DNA from: Medicago truncatula
Lineage: Eukaryota > Streptophyta > Magnoliopsida > Fabales > Fabaceae
Assembly: GCF_003473485.1 (NCBI RefSeq)
Contig: NC_053044.1
Location: 24,673,591 to 24,737,590 of the forward strand
Direction of reading: 5' to 3'
Length of the DNA stretch: 64,000 nucleotides
Positions 45,777-57,406 of the stretch are shown piece by piece. The position numbers and the translations under genes were made by a program. The notes beneath the pieces were generated by a model that saw nothing but the letters and a program-made list of their open reading frames with translations, ran no database searches and was not told the origin of the DNA. How positions within the stretch are numbered: position 1 is the first letter of the stretch; each line of letters begins with the position of its first letter.

Positions 45777-48700
45777 GTATCTTTCTTATAAAACTGAATT
45801 AATAAAAATGTAATTTTTCTGTGATTTTGTATTGTAGTTTTTTTTTTCTTTTTCTCTTTAACTTTTCAAAGCTTGTCAAATGCATTCATATAGATTTTTA
45901 AGTTCCAACATTCAGAAATTATCGATGGTTTGAAGAGACTTTACATTCAGAAATTGATGCCATTAGAAGTGACTTATCGATTCAACGATTTCGTTTCTCC
46001 TTTATTGGTGAGTACATTGTTAATCTCTGTCGTTTTCAATAATTAGTTTTTAGACTAATATTTACTCATTCGTCTGGATTTGAACTCAGACCTCCAACTC
46101 GTTATCCCTTAGCTCAAACTAGTTGAGCTATCAAAATCCAACCCCATGTTTTCGCTGTGTTTAAAATATCAACTAACATATTAACTATTGATTTTTGCAG
46201 ACAGATAGTGACTTTGATGCCAAACCTATGGTTCTGCTTTTGGGTCAATACTCAACTGGGAAAACAACTTTTATTAAACATATGCTTCAAAATAGTTATC
46301 CAGGCATGTGGTTTGATCCATTCTCGATTATTTATATTATTAATTTTTGGTCAAGTAGCCTAGTGGTTGGATTCGCACATTTAAGTGTGTAGAAGTGGGG
46401 AATCTAGGGTTCAGACCCTGTCCCATGCATATTATTGTCCTTGCGGCTATCAACTGAGTTGTACTAACAGGACATCTATTTTTGATTTCTGCTCGAGTAG
46501 TATATGTTTTTGTGGTTATCATATATGTTCAACAATATATGTTACTGATGTCATTTTTTGGTTTTTACTATTTGTTCATTAGGAGCTCATATTGGACCTG
46601 AACCAACAACTGATAAGTTTGTTGTTGTCATGGTATGTGCCAAAGCATTTACTCTTCATTACCCATCACTACTGATATGGTCTTTTATAGGGTAAAAAAA
46701 CGGTAGTTTTCTCACTTTTAAATATCCATATTAAATTTGCTTCTGTGCCATGACATGATGAGTTCATGGTTCGGTTAAGAAAGGAAGATCGAACTGAATT
46801 GTTAGAACAGTTTGGTAAAATTGAACCGAACTATTATAATGGTTCGGTGCACCAGTTTTGTATTTCCAAACTCAAACTACCTTCATAGAAGACCAAACTG
46901 CAACTTCTGATACCGAATTGTACTGAATTGTTAATATTAATGGATATTAGGATTGCAAAAAAACATAAAAACCGAACTGAATAAAAAACTGAACTGCACC
47001 GAAAAGAACCAAATTGTGACGGATAGTTCAGACTGAATTGAATTGGTTCAGTTTGTAAACTTCCTGTCACAGTTTGGATCTTTTTGGCGTGGTTTGGTGT
47101 AGGAGTTCCTAATATGACTGAACACCAAGCCTGTAATTGCAAACTTGGCTTAAGCATTTTCAAATTAAAATGCAAACAACAGTACATATTACCTCGCATG
47201 TTCAGATAAAATGAAGAACATTGTTGTTGACTTGCAATAAATAGTGTGAGCTTAACACTACAGGAAAACGTAGTGATATCTTTTTGAATTGCTCACTAAA
47301 ATACATTGCAGCCTTTGTAGGCAGGCTTATATGTAGTTCTGATCCAGGATATAATATAGTTATGTTTATGAGATGTTGGTTGTGATATTCATTTACATCA
47401 TTCATTTGGAAATCTCTTATAGTTTAAGAAATTGTAATCATTTAAGAAAATGAAATTTCATGTCAGCTTATAAGATTGTTGTAGGCATTTTGTGATATGT
47501 GGTTTTATGGTCACAGTAACTTGAGTGCAAAGTTTGATATGTTGCAGTGATTATTATCTATGCAGTCTGGACCTGATGAGAGAACTATTCCTGGCAATAC
47601 CGTTGCTGTACAGGCAGATATGCCATTCGGTGGTCTAACATCTTTTGGCACTGCTTTTTTGTCCAAATTCGAGTGTTCTACAATGCCTCATCCTGTAAGT
47701 TTCTCTAGAAAAAATTGGAAAAAAGATATCAATTGATTTTTGTTGTTGAGTTTAATAACAAGGCAATAAAGAAGTTTTACACGTTTGTTCAATCATATTT
47801 CACCAGTGTCGTGTCATAATATTATTTTGTAAAGTATCTCCAAATTCTATAAGGAGAAAAGCAACAATCACATTGATCATATGATTTTATCGTGTTAGTA
47901 TATAGTTATTTAATTCTTTTTGTTTTGTAGCATTTGGAACTCACTTTTTTTTCTCATTTGTCCGAAGCTACTAGAGCACATTACATTTGTGGACAGCCCT
48001 GGAGTTCTATCAGGAGAAAAGCAACGATTAGAGAGATCATATGATTTTACCGGCGTAACATCTTGGTTTGCTGCTAAGTCTGATATAATACTCCTCCTAT
48101 TTGATCCTCACAAGCTTGATATCAGCGACGAGTTCAAACGTGTGATAACATCCCTAAAGGGGCATGATGATAAAATTAGAGTGGTTTTGAACAAGGCAGA
48201 CCAAGTTGATACTCAACAAGTAAGATAACATTAAGCAATTAATCTTCTATTTGTTGGCCTAGCAATATTTTTGAAACATAGTTAGGAATTAGGATGAATC
48301 TAATTTATATAAAATTATGTGCCCTAATGTTGCAGTTAATGAGAATTTATGGTGCTTTAATGTGGTCACTTGGGAAAGTGTTCAATATTCCAGAAATCAT
48401 GCGGGTGTATATAGGGTATGTCACTTCATATATGTCATGTGCACACATTCTCTACCATAAATCTTGAAATGTTATCTTTGACCAATGGCATAGCTGCTAA
48501 TCATATAAGTGTCTATGTATAAGATATTTCTATAATTAAATATAAAATAAAGTCACTATTTTCGTATAAGCTTAAGTTGTTTTCGTAAACTATCTTTTAG
48601 AGCTTTTGGAAATAAGATGGTAGCAATTTATGGACAGGTCATACGCAAACAGTCTCATAAGTGCTTATGCCACTATTTATGCGCATATAAATCAATCCGA

Positions 48701-49945
48701 ACAGGCCCAAGATTTTCTTAATTATTATTGACTTTTCTCAGCTACTTTGTGCACATTCATATAAATTTATATGTGATCCAAATCTTGTGACATTGACTTA
48801 TATTGGCAGATCCTTCAATGACCAGCCTGTAAACAACATTGGTGTACTCGGAAATGAACTCTTTGAAAGAGAACAGGAAGACCTTCTTACAGATCTAAAA
48901 GATATACCAAAGAAGGCTTGTGATCGTAAAGTAAGTTTTTCATTTGATTAAAATTTTTAATCATAATAATTTGCTCAACGTAAATACTACATACATGTGC
49001 ATTTTTTTTAGCTAAATTTTCTTAAGAGATCATTTGTGGAATCAGTTTTAAAGTTGAGAATGAACCACAGAAGATTGAAAGATAATTGGCATGTGGATGA
49101 AATAATAATGATTTCAGAATACTTTTTTAGTTTATGTGGTGGGAAAACATTGATAAAAGGATAGATGTCCTTACCGCATTTAGTACCATGTTATGCAAAT
49201 TTTCGTAGTGTTATTGATTTCATAGCTGTTGTGTATCCAATCTCTAGAATTTCAGCTTAAAGTTAAGTAACTACTCATGTTTTGTTATGTAAAAAAAACT
49301 AATTATGTTTTGTTTTATCTATCTGTTTTCTTAAGAAATTAATATGGGAGGGGGAATGATATTTTATTCACTGTGAAGGGGTAGACAACCAATGTGCTAG
49401 CATCCATCAAAGTTTGAACTGAACTCTGCCTCTTTAGATTACATGCTAAGCAGTTACCACTATGCTAACATTTGATATTTTTATTTTATCTACTGAAGTT
49501 ACATTTCTTTGTAATTAAGATAACACTTGTACATGTAGATCAATGAATTTGTAAAACGAGCTCGAGCTGCCAAAATACATGCATATATTATCAGTCATCT
49601 GAAAAAGGAAATGCCTATCGTGATAGGGAAAGCTAAAGCTCAACAAAAACTCATTGATAACCTGGAGGTGGAATTTGCAAAGGTATAAATTCATCAACAA
49701 CTCTCTAATTTCTCACGTATTGTTATGATATTGATAAAGAATGAAAATTGAAACACGTGTAACAGGTACAAAGGGAGTTCCATCTCCCTGCCGGAGACTT
49801 TCCAAATGTTGATCATTTCAAAGAGGTGTTGAGTGTTTATAACATCGACAAGTTTGAGAAATTGAAACCGAAAATGATACAAGATGTGGATGACATGCTT
49901 GCTCATGACATACCTAATCTCTTAAAGACTTTTAGAAATTCATAA
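45636..49945 (+). CDS. Chimeric GrpE-presequence::EHD ATPase gene, 10 exons
   Basis: Exons: 45636-45776, 45894-46007, 46201-46303, 46583-46632, 47566-47694, 47968-48219, 48336-48415, 48810-48930, 49539-49682, 49766-49945. They join in phase to 437 residues with no stop. Exon 1 (47 codons, MSIYRVLSRSSRTFTLL...) is a copy of mitochondrial GrpE exon 1 at 51262: Arg/Ser-rich, no acid until Glu47, a textbook presequence. Exons 2-10 match EHD exons 8-16: P-loop GQYSTGKT (100-107), DSPG (188-191), NKAD (254-257), and the C-terminus NLLKTFRNS. The EF-hand/EH part is absent. Exon 2 uses acceptor ATATAG (45888-45893), adding IFKFQHSE from former intron. Exon 8 has a 6-bp in-frame deletion. Expected to be a mitochondrial EHD-like membrane ATPase (inference). 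A short form from the internal ATG at 45957 is possible. Confidence 0.8.
46329..46484 (+). mobile_element. SINE-like insertion in chimera intron 3
   Basis: About 155 bp absent from the equivalent EHD intron, which reads straight from CTCGATTTCTACTCGAG. It includes an A-box-like TAGCCTAGTGGTTGG and a B-box-like GGGTTCAGACCC. Target duplication short and unclear (GATT). Confidence 0.6.
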
Positions 49946-50042
49946 GTTTGCAAGATCAAAGGACTAGTACAAAAGTATGGATCCGGATCCATTTTAAAGA
50001 CATTCTAATCTCTTGTATCATGTATCATGTGGTGCATATTTT

Positions 50043-51013
50043 GCAAAACTATGCATGCAGGCACAATAATGTACTTTTTCAACAGACAACTCATTCAATG
50101 GTAACCAAAAAAACCTTTATATTTACAAATTACCCATATTTCTCTATATAATTTTCATTTTCGAAAGAGCTTAATGGCGAAACTCACATGTAAAATATTA
50201 AAAAGTGGGAAATTGCGGATTCAAACCTGCATCTTAACATATCAAATGTCTCTACAACTAATATCTAAGTTGAACTTACTAAGCTCATACTTCTCTATAC
50301 TAGTATAAAGGATGTTAGGCCAAGAGAGAATGTATATGTTGCTAAAATTGACTTTCTAAAAAAGAGGTCTATTATGACAATACTCATATATACACTTGTG
50401 ATGAAATATCATTTTATAAGCTACCATGTTATTGGTATGAAGTTTTCACATCCATTTATCTAATCTGTTTGAGAACCTTTGAAGCACACAAGTAGGATGA
50501 ACACACATCTATGACATTGCTTGTTAAAAAAAATTGTATATTTATTAATTATTGAGTAATATTTTAATAGTTTTCCAACTAAAAATGATGAGTTGCACCA
50601 CTAAAAATTATTAAATATTTTCCTGTGAAGAACTAAATGCTAAATCTTGTTTGAGACAACATAAAACAAATTTGAAATATAAGAGACACATACTGACCAA
50701 TTATAATTTGTAGATTTTGAATATCTTCAATTTTAAAGTTTCTATATTTTAACAGCTTAATATCAATTTGGTCCATAAATTTATCTAGTTGCCATCATAT
50801 TAATCTTTAGGCTTTAGCATATTCTTTAAACGATTAATACAAATAAAATTCGATAGAATAAAAGACTTTTTAAACTATTCATAAAGTAAGAAATCTATTT
50901 AAGAACACCCTATAAATTCTTTTTAAAAAAAACACCTTATAAATTCAAAAACTAAATTGGGGGTTTCTTCTAGAATTCTCCAAGGTTTAAAAACCCTATT
51001 AAACCCACAACAC

Positions 51014-51044
<31 letters not shown>

Positions 51045-51261
51045 TCGTTTCTAATTTTTTCCAACCACAAACACTTGCACACCGACTCTTAACCCGACCC
51101 GATACAGTTTTCTCTTTCTTTCTTTCCAAGCAAATTTTCCATCATTTATTTTCCCTTCACTTTCTCTCCGTTCATAACATTTTCCTCTATTTCATAAACC
51201 CTTTCCCTCTCCAATCCCAATTCCAACCCTAATTTTCCTTCCAATTTCTTCTTCTTCAGCC
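50043..51261. other. Spacer and GrpE promoter
   Basis: Homology to the EHD 3' flank ends at about 50040. 50190-50290 has a tRNA-like GGATTCAAACC box, probably a SINE fragment. A 28-A run lies at 51014-51041, about 220 bp before the GrpE start codon. From about 51090 the CT-rich GrpE promoter/leader is the block copied into the chimera. Confidence 0.55.
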
Positions 51262-54200
51262 ATGTCCGTTTATAGGGTACTTTCTCGAGCTTCCAGAACC
51301 TTCACGCTTCTCTCTGCTTCGCATAAGCCACAACCTCTTTCCACCAATTTCTTCCATCAATTCAGTACCTTTCCTCATCAATTGCCCAATAAGGTATCTC
51401 CCTCGTAATTCTGAATAAAAAAAATTAATTTTTCGTAATTTTGTGCTGTAGGGTTTTATTAGGGTTTTAGGGTTTAGTGAAATAACCTAAAACCCTAAAT
51501 TTTCCTTTTCTATTTTGTCAAATTCTGGCTATGAATTATTGAATTAAGTTTAAATTTTTTGCAGCCTAACTTATAATTTTTGTTTTTTGATGTTTTGGGT
51601 ATGAATTGTTGAATTAAGTCTAAAAGTGTTGTACCATAAATTCCCTTTATCTATTTTTTTGATGTTTTGGCTATGAATTATTGAACTAAGTTTAAATTTA
51701 TTGTTGATGTGGCACAAGTAGTAGATATTAGGTTTACTTAACTATTTGGTTGGCGTAGTTCGATCCTGGACGATGAGTATAAAAAACATACGCTGTGAGA
51801 TGTAAGCCTCGTTTTTTTTGCTGGTAGATAGCCGCAATGACAATAACCACTTGAAAACTCACACACAGACACACACACAAATAGGGGATTCCGGGTCACG
51901 GCGTCCAACCTAGGAATTTCGGCATTTGCCAATTGAGCTAGGACTTGTGAGATGTCAACCTCTTAAATGGATCCCAATAACATGAGGGACTCTGCTGTTG
52001 TCCACAGGATACCTTGATTTACCAAAAAAAAAAAAGAAGTATAAATTTATTGTTGCTTTTTAATCACTTTATTCCTAGATTGTGTATTGCCCCTCGATTA
52101 TTTGTCTGAGTAATTTTGGTTTTAGTTATGCATTGTGAAATTCTCATTTAAGTACTATGTGTGATTTCTAATGTTTCAGCTTATTCCGATTCAAGCCAAT
52201 TTGTTGTATTCTCCAATAAGTTCATCCTTGACTCCAAGATTTGGATTTTCTTCCTCGGCCTCACCTGAATCTTCAAGTGATGACCCTGCAAAAACAAGCG
52301 AAAAAGCCAAGGTAGTTGATCAGAATGAAGAAGATAAACGTGAAGGTCAAAGCAGTGAATCTGGTTAGTGTCTATTCAGAATCTTGTTTTCGATGTCAAT
52401 CTGACAAAAGACAACAGAAAGTGTGGAGTTTTTAAACTGAAATGTGTTTATTTTTTTATTCAGATTCCGATGTAGAGATTGAATGTGATCTATCCAGAGA
52501 TGAATTAATAAAGCTTGTTACTGAGAAGGAAGCACTTTTGAAGTTGAAGCACAAAGAAGTGGAGAAAATGCAAGATAAAGTTTTGCGCACCTACGCGGAG
52601 ATGGAGAATGTCATGGACAGGACTAATCGCAATGCGGAGAGTTCAAAAAAATTTGCTATACAGGTCTATATTTTGACTTTTTATTTGTTTTAAATCGCGG
52701 GGTATAAATCTTGCTCGTTTTCGACTCTTTGCTCAGTGTTTCTAATGTGAATGTAGAGTTTTGCCAAGAGTTTACTTGATGTTGCTGACAATTTGGGAAG
52801 AGCTTCTTCAGTTGTAAAGGACAGTTTTTCAAAAATTGAATCACCTAAAGAATCTGATCAAGCCGCACCACTCCTGAAAACACTTCTGGAAGGTGTTGAA
52901 ATGACTGAGAAACAACTTGCAGAGGTAGACTGTTCTACTTTGTGCTATAGATCTTTAGTTGTTAGGTTCAAAACTAATCTATGTCCATTCTTTTCAGAGC
53001 CATTTGTGTGATCAATTTTATTTTTGTTTCGTGTTCACCTTCCATTACATTTTTCCACATTTATATGGTTTTCTAGTTTAACGATAGAAAAATAAGTGGA
53101 TTCTGAAGGTTTGATTGTGTTTTTCTTTTCGTCTTTAGAAGTTAAGAAGAGAATAAAAGAAAACTAGGAAATTGCAAGTTGCGTTTGATTGTCTCATGCA
53201 TCCATGAACATAGCAATATGCTTTGATAATTTATTGATGTGATCATTCTATTTAAGAGAAAGTGTTTTGTTAGGAACCTTTCTTTTGGTATATGGAAAGA
53301 ATTCCCAAAACTGGGCAGAAATGAATAAACTGCAGAATAATTCTAGCTAGAATAAAGGTTGATCAACAAAATTGAGAAAAGAAGAATTATTTGAATATCT
53401 TTTTCTTACTACCAATATATTGGTATGATAGGATTGCAAGAGAAGATACGAAAGGTTTACAATGAAGATGATAACCTTGCACTCAAGGCTACCCCAAATG
53501 AGCACCGTCCTTTCACACTTTCATTCTATTCTCTAGTCACGAAACATATTTTTCAAATACTATCTTTCTCCTCTAGCCTTGAGGGCTATTTAAAAAAGAC
53601 TTCTAAGAATAACCAAAATAACAATTCTTTTCAACCACCTAGCATTAACTTCTTAGCTCCAATCCTAAAAAACAACCCTTTATTCTTAATCCTAACATTA
53701 CACTCATCCTCTCAACAACCTTGTCCTCATGGTTGTAATAGAGAAAGACTGATCAGGAGATAGAATCCGATGGAAAAAAGGTCGATGAACCGTATCTCCC
53801 TATAGGGTTTTTGCGAGTGGAAGTTATGCTTCAATAAATCTAGGGGCTTTTAAGCAAAACTTAGGGGGCTGTAGAGCAATTTCTTTTCCTGCTGCTGAAA
53901 CCCCACTTAGTGGGATATGGCTTGGTTGTTGTTGTTTTCTGCAGCTGAATCAATATTCCTAGTTGTTACAGATACAGTTGTTGATTTACTGTGGTACATC
54001 AATTTCTCCATGCGACCCCCTTGCATTAAACAATAAATTTGTATCTTTCCCTGTTCCGGTTTCTTACTAAGTGTCTGTCACCTTGGCATTACTTTCTGGT
54101 TCTTGAATGCCAAACCTTGAGATAATGTCAGCAATCTTGTTGATTGCAGATTGCAAATTGTCTAGCTTGCTTGAATGTTCATCCAGCTTGCCCTTGATTT

Positions 54201-55408
54201 TGCTGGCAGAAAGCTCCAATGTTGCCACCCATCATGTTTCCTATTAATCATCCTACAGATTTTGGGAATAGAATCATAATGTCAGTAGATTGATTGATAC
54301 TTCCCAAATATCTTTCGACAAATACAATACATGAAAACCTAAGATAAGCTCGTATATCTAATTACAAACCTTTTTTTTTTGGTGGGCCGGGGTTCAAACC
54401 CCAGACCTTGCATATTTTATGCATTGTCCATACCAACTGAGCTAAGCTCACGAGGACATCTAATTACAAACCATTACGAGTAGACCACAAATATGCAAGT
54501 TATTAAAATTACCTGTAGGAATGTAGATTGAAAAATATAGAATCAATTGAATTGACTGCATTGTTAAGCAAAAAAAAATTGTAAATAACAACAATCTAGT
54601 AAATTGATATCCATGCTTAGGAGAGTAGACTGGTTGCATTGCATTGCTTTTTTCTTAAGTAATGTGTTTCAATGGATAATGCCAGTGTTCAATCCCATTA
54701 TTCACGATTAACATCTGCTGCTTACAGGTACTTAAAAAGCACGGTGTTGAAAAATATGATCCTACAAATGAACCATTTGATCCAAACAGGCATAATGCCA
54801 TCTTCCAAATACCCGATGCTTCCAAGCCTCCAGGCACTGTTGGAGTTGTTCTCAAGGTACGTTGCATGATATTTTGTTCTTTGTACTGTCATTCATTTTT
54901 TCTTTTCTGATTTTAAAATTTGCTTTGACCTTCAAAACTATGTTTCTATATGGTCAATCCCTTTCAATACAAATTACAAAACAACATACCTTTAGTTCCT
55001 AAAGTACAAAACTACATGCTTTTAGTCCCTCTTTGCAGGAACTGAAAATTGGGCACCTAATAAGAAAAAATATAAATATTTTTTTTTTTTTGGTTGGTAG
55101 ACGAAATGGCAAAGCCATTATAAACTCACACAAGTGGAGGTGCCGGGTTTCGAACCCCGGTCAATCACACTTTTGGTCTTATTTTATGGTTAATTTATGA
55201 ACATAAAAAAGTGCTACTATTTGTCATTTCATTCCATTCATGATATTTCTCCATCTCATACCATCAATCTGAACACGACGTGTGTAAATAAAAAGGAATA
55301 CTTTGGTTATATTTGCAGGCAGGATATATGCTCTATGATCGTGTACTTCGTCCAGCAGAAGTTGGGGTTACACATGAAGTGGAGGAAGATAACAAAACAG
55401 ATGAATGA
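51262..55408 (+). CDS. MGE1: Mitochondrial GrpE nucleotide-exchange factor, 6 exons
   Basis: Exons: 51262-51393, 52180-52363, 52464-52663, 52757-52924, 54728-54856, 55319-55408. They join in phase to 300 residues. The N-terminus (MSVYRVLSRASRTFTLLS) is Arg/Ser-rich without acids, a mitochondrial presequence. An acidic low-complexity stretch precedes a long helix (LIKLVTEKEALLKLKHKEVE...) for GrpE dimerisation. The C-terminal beta-domain has the family signature: EPFDPNRHNAIFQIPD, GTVGVVLKAGYMLYDRVLRP. GrpE releases ADP from matrix Hsp70 during import and folding. Intron 4 is 1.8 kb and contains a SINE. The promoter and first exon were duplicated to 45.5-45.8 kb. Confidence 0.93.
51811..51945 (-). 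mobile_element. tRNA-derived SINE in GrpE intron 1
   Basis: On the minus strand: A-box-like TAGCTCAATTGGCAAATGCC, B-box-like GACCCGGAATCCC, and a short A tail (T-run at 51812-51819). Flanking 17-bp direct repeats (51794-51810 and 51946-51962) differ at two positions. Confidence 0.75.
54371..54457 (-). mobile_element. Very short tRNA-like SINE in GrpE intron 4
   Basis: On the minus strand: GAGCTTAGCTCAGTTGGTAT (A box), GGTCTGGGGTTTGAACCCC (B box), CCACC and an A10 tail. Perfect 15-bp target duplications ATCTAATTACAAACC at 54356-54370 and 54458-54472. The body is only 87 bp. Same family as 60801-60882. Confidence 0.9.
55080..55170 (-). mobile_element. SINE fragment in GrpE intron 5
   Basis: On the minus strand: GGGGTTCGAAACCCGG (B box), then GTGAGTTTATAATGGC and a terminal A-run (T-run at 55080-55091). 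The A-box end seems missing. Confidence 0.55.
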
Positions 55409-57406
55409 TTATGGCATAAAGAAATTCTTGAGTAATTGGATATTTTCCAATGGCTTTTTATGCAGTTCACACTCTAGTTCTCGTTTGCAGAGCTGTAATT
55501 TGTCAAATGCGGAAAGGGCTGATGTCTTCTCTTATATTTCTGGAGTTATTTTTTAATAATAATAACAAGAGTATATGGATTTGATTCCATGAGATTTTGG
55601 TTGTATTCATGCTACTTACTGTTTCATTATAGTTGACTCTATTGTAGTGGCTTTTCTACATACCCCACATTAAGTTCAGGAGCTCTCTAGTTTAGTTTTG
55701 TCCCTTTCTTTTTAGGAAATCATAATTTGTAAGAGCAAAGATCGATCAGTCCTTGTAAGATTTGAAGTTAAGTCTTGAGAGGATGCAACTGTTTTTATTT
55801 TCTAATTTAATTTATTTGGTGTGGCTCTTGAGTCTTGACCTTTCATTTCTATATTTACTTTTTTATATGTTACCCGAGAAGAACTAGGAACATTATCTTT
55901 CTAACACACTCTCTTATTGATTAAAATCATTGTGCGACTAACATTTTGAAAATGGGTTATACATAAAATGATGGGATTCAACATAGATTTCACTCAATAA
56001 GAGTGGATGTTAGTGAAATTGTTGAGAAGAGTATCCTTGGTTGTTATTTTGATTGATTTATATCATTTTAAAGGGGTAATGTCCAGGTTAGCTTGTTGGA
56101 GATTTCTACCAGACAGGGTAGTGTATGATTTCTCCTCATTACTACCAAAATATGTTTCAAGTTTTTGGAAGTGCACATCTGGACTGTACAAATTGTCTGG
56201 AAGCATGTTTTTAGAGAACACAATTTAGTGATATTTGGTGTAAGGGTTTGTGTAAACAAGGGTGAGGGATAAAACACAACCAATTGTTTTTTATTGATCA
56301 ATTCTGCCTTTTTGTATAGGTAAATGACCACCTATAGTGACGTTGAACGTGTTGCTTTTATTGAGCTCATATTTACGGTATTACTAAAAATAGGAAAAAT
56401 AATTTTGAATTTATGGTTTTTATTTTTCATCAATTCAATAAAGACAGAAGTAAATCGCAAATATTGGAGTAATGAGTCAAAGAGTTTGATAATGATGATT
56501 AAAAGACCGTACATGGACTTCAGAGATTCCGAGTTTAAGGAATGTAAATGTAAATTCTGTTGAAATAGTCCTCGTGAGCTTAGCTCAGTTAGTATAGACA
56601 ATACAAACCCCGGCCACCACAAAAAAAAAAAAAATTAAATTAAATTTCCCTTGAGATACTATCCCCTCACTCTAATTTTATTTTATTTTTTTTTAAAAAA
56701 AGGGGTGAAAAGTAAAATAAAAATAAGGGTATACTGAGTAAATTCTGGAGTCATCCTTAATTACAATCAAATGGCAACGGTGAGAAGCACATAAAGTTTA
56801 CTAATGATTAAACTGACTATTTTTTAGAAGAAATAGGGCTAATCCCAAATTAAGCTGATTTTTAATAATCCAAATAAGTAAAAAAACCCAGCCACTCTTT
56901 TATTAAGGAAGAAGTGACCCTATCCTAGTAATCAAGAATTCAATCATAATATAAGTTTAACTAATGCTTGTACTAAACTGGTTTGGTCTTTAACTGTCAA
57001 GCTCAACGACTTAGTTAAAAACAAAAGCTCCCCTTGAAAGAAAAAAAAAAGCTATATTTTTTCTTAGCTTTCATATTCCAAAACCAGAAAAGATGCAAAT
57101 ATAAGTGATACCATGAGTAGTGAAAAGCATATTAAGATTTTATATTTACATATACTACTACTGTCTACACTACAGGTACTAAACAGCCTCAAATCATGTC
57201 ACATAATGCAACTATGATGATCAACACTAGTTTCTGACGCTTCTGGCACTAGATAAGTAGTACTAAGTACTGACTATATACAAGATTCTGACTGACTAAT
57301 TAACTACATCTATGTAAATATAGGATCCCAACTGATATTATGATTTCAAAGACTCTTAGTTCATGGACCACCCACTGGATATTTTTCTTCTAAATGATCA
57401 TCACTT
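55409..57406. other. Convergent 3' regions of GrpE and the minus-strand gene
   Basis: GrpE 3'UTR to about 55700. A truncated tRNA-like SINE is at 56569-56634. The remainder is AT-rich with several A-runs and no gene seen. Confidence 0.5.
56569..56634 (+). mobile_element. Internally deleted copy of the 82-bp SINE
   Basis: GTCCTCGTGAGCTTAGCTCA and the A box, then a jump to AACCCCGGCCACCACA and an A14 tail. The segment between the boxes is lost. Confidence 0.65.

Noticed and set aside
47920-48228. Stand-alone 102-codon GTPase-like gene
   Set aside because: This is exon 6 of the chimeric gene plus read-through into intron on both sides. The same applies to 18146-18385 in the parent gene.
45636-49945. 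Chimera as a processed pseudogene
   Set aside because: Introns are retained and every exon junction keeps phase. There is no poly-A tail or flanking duplication.
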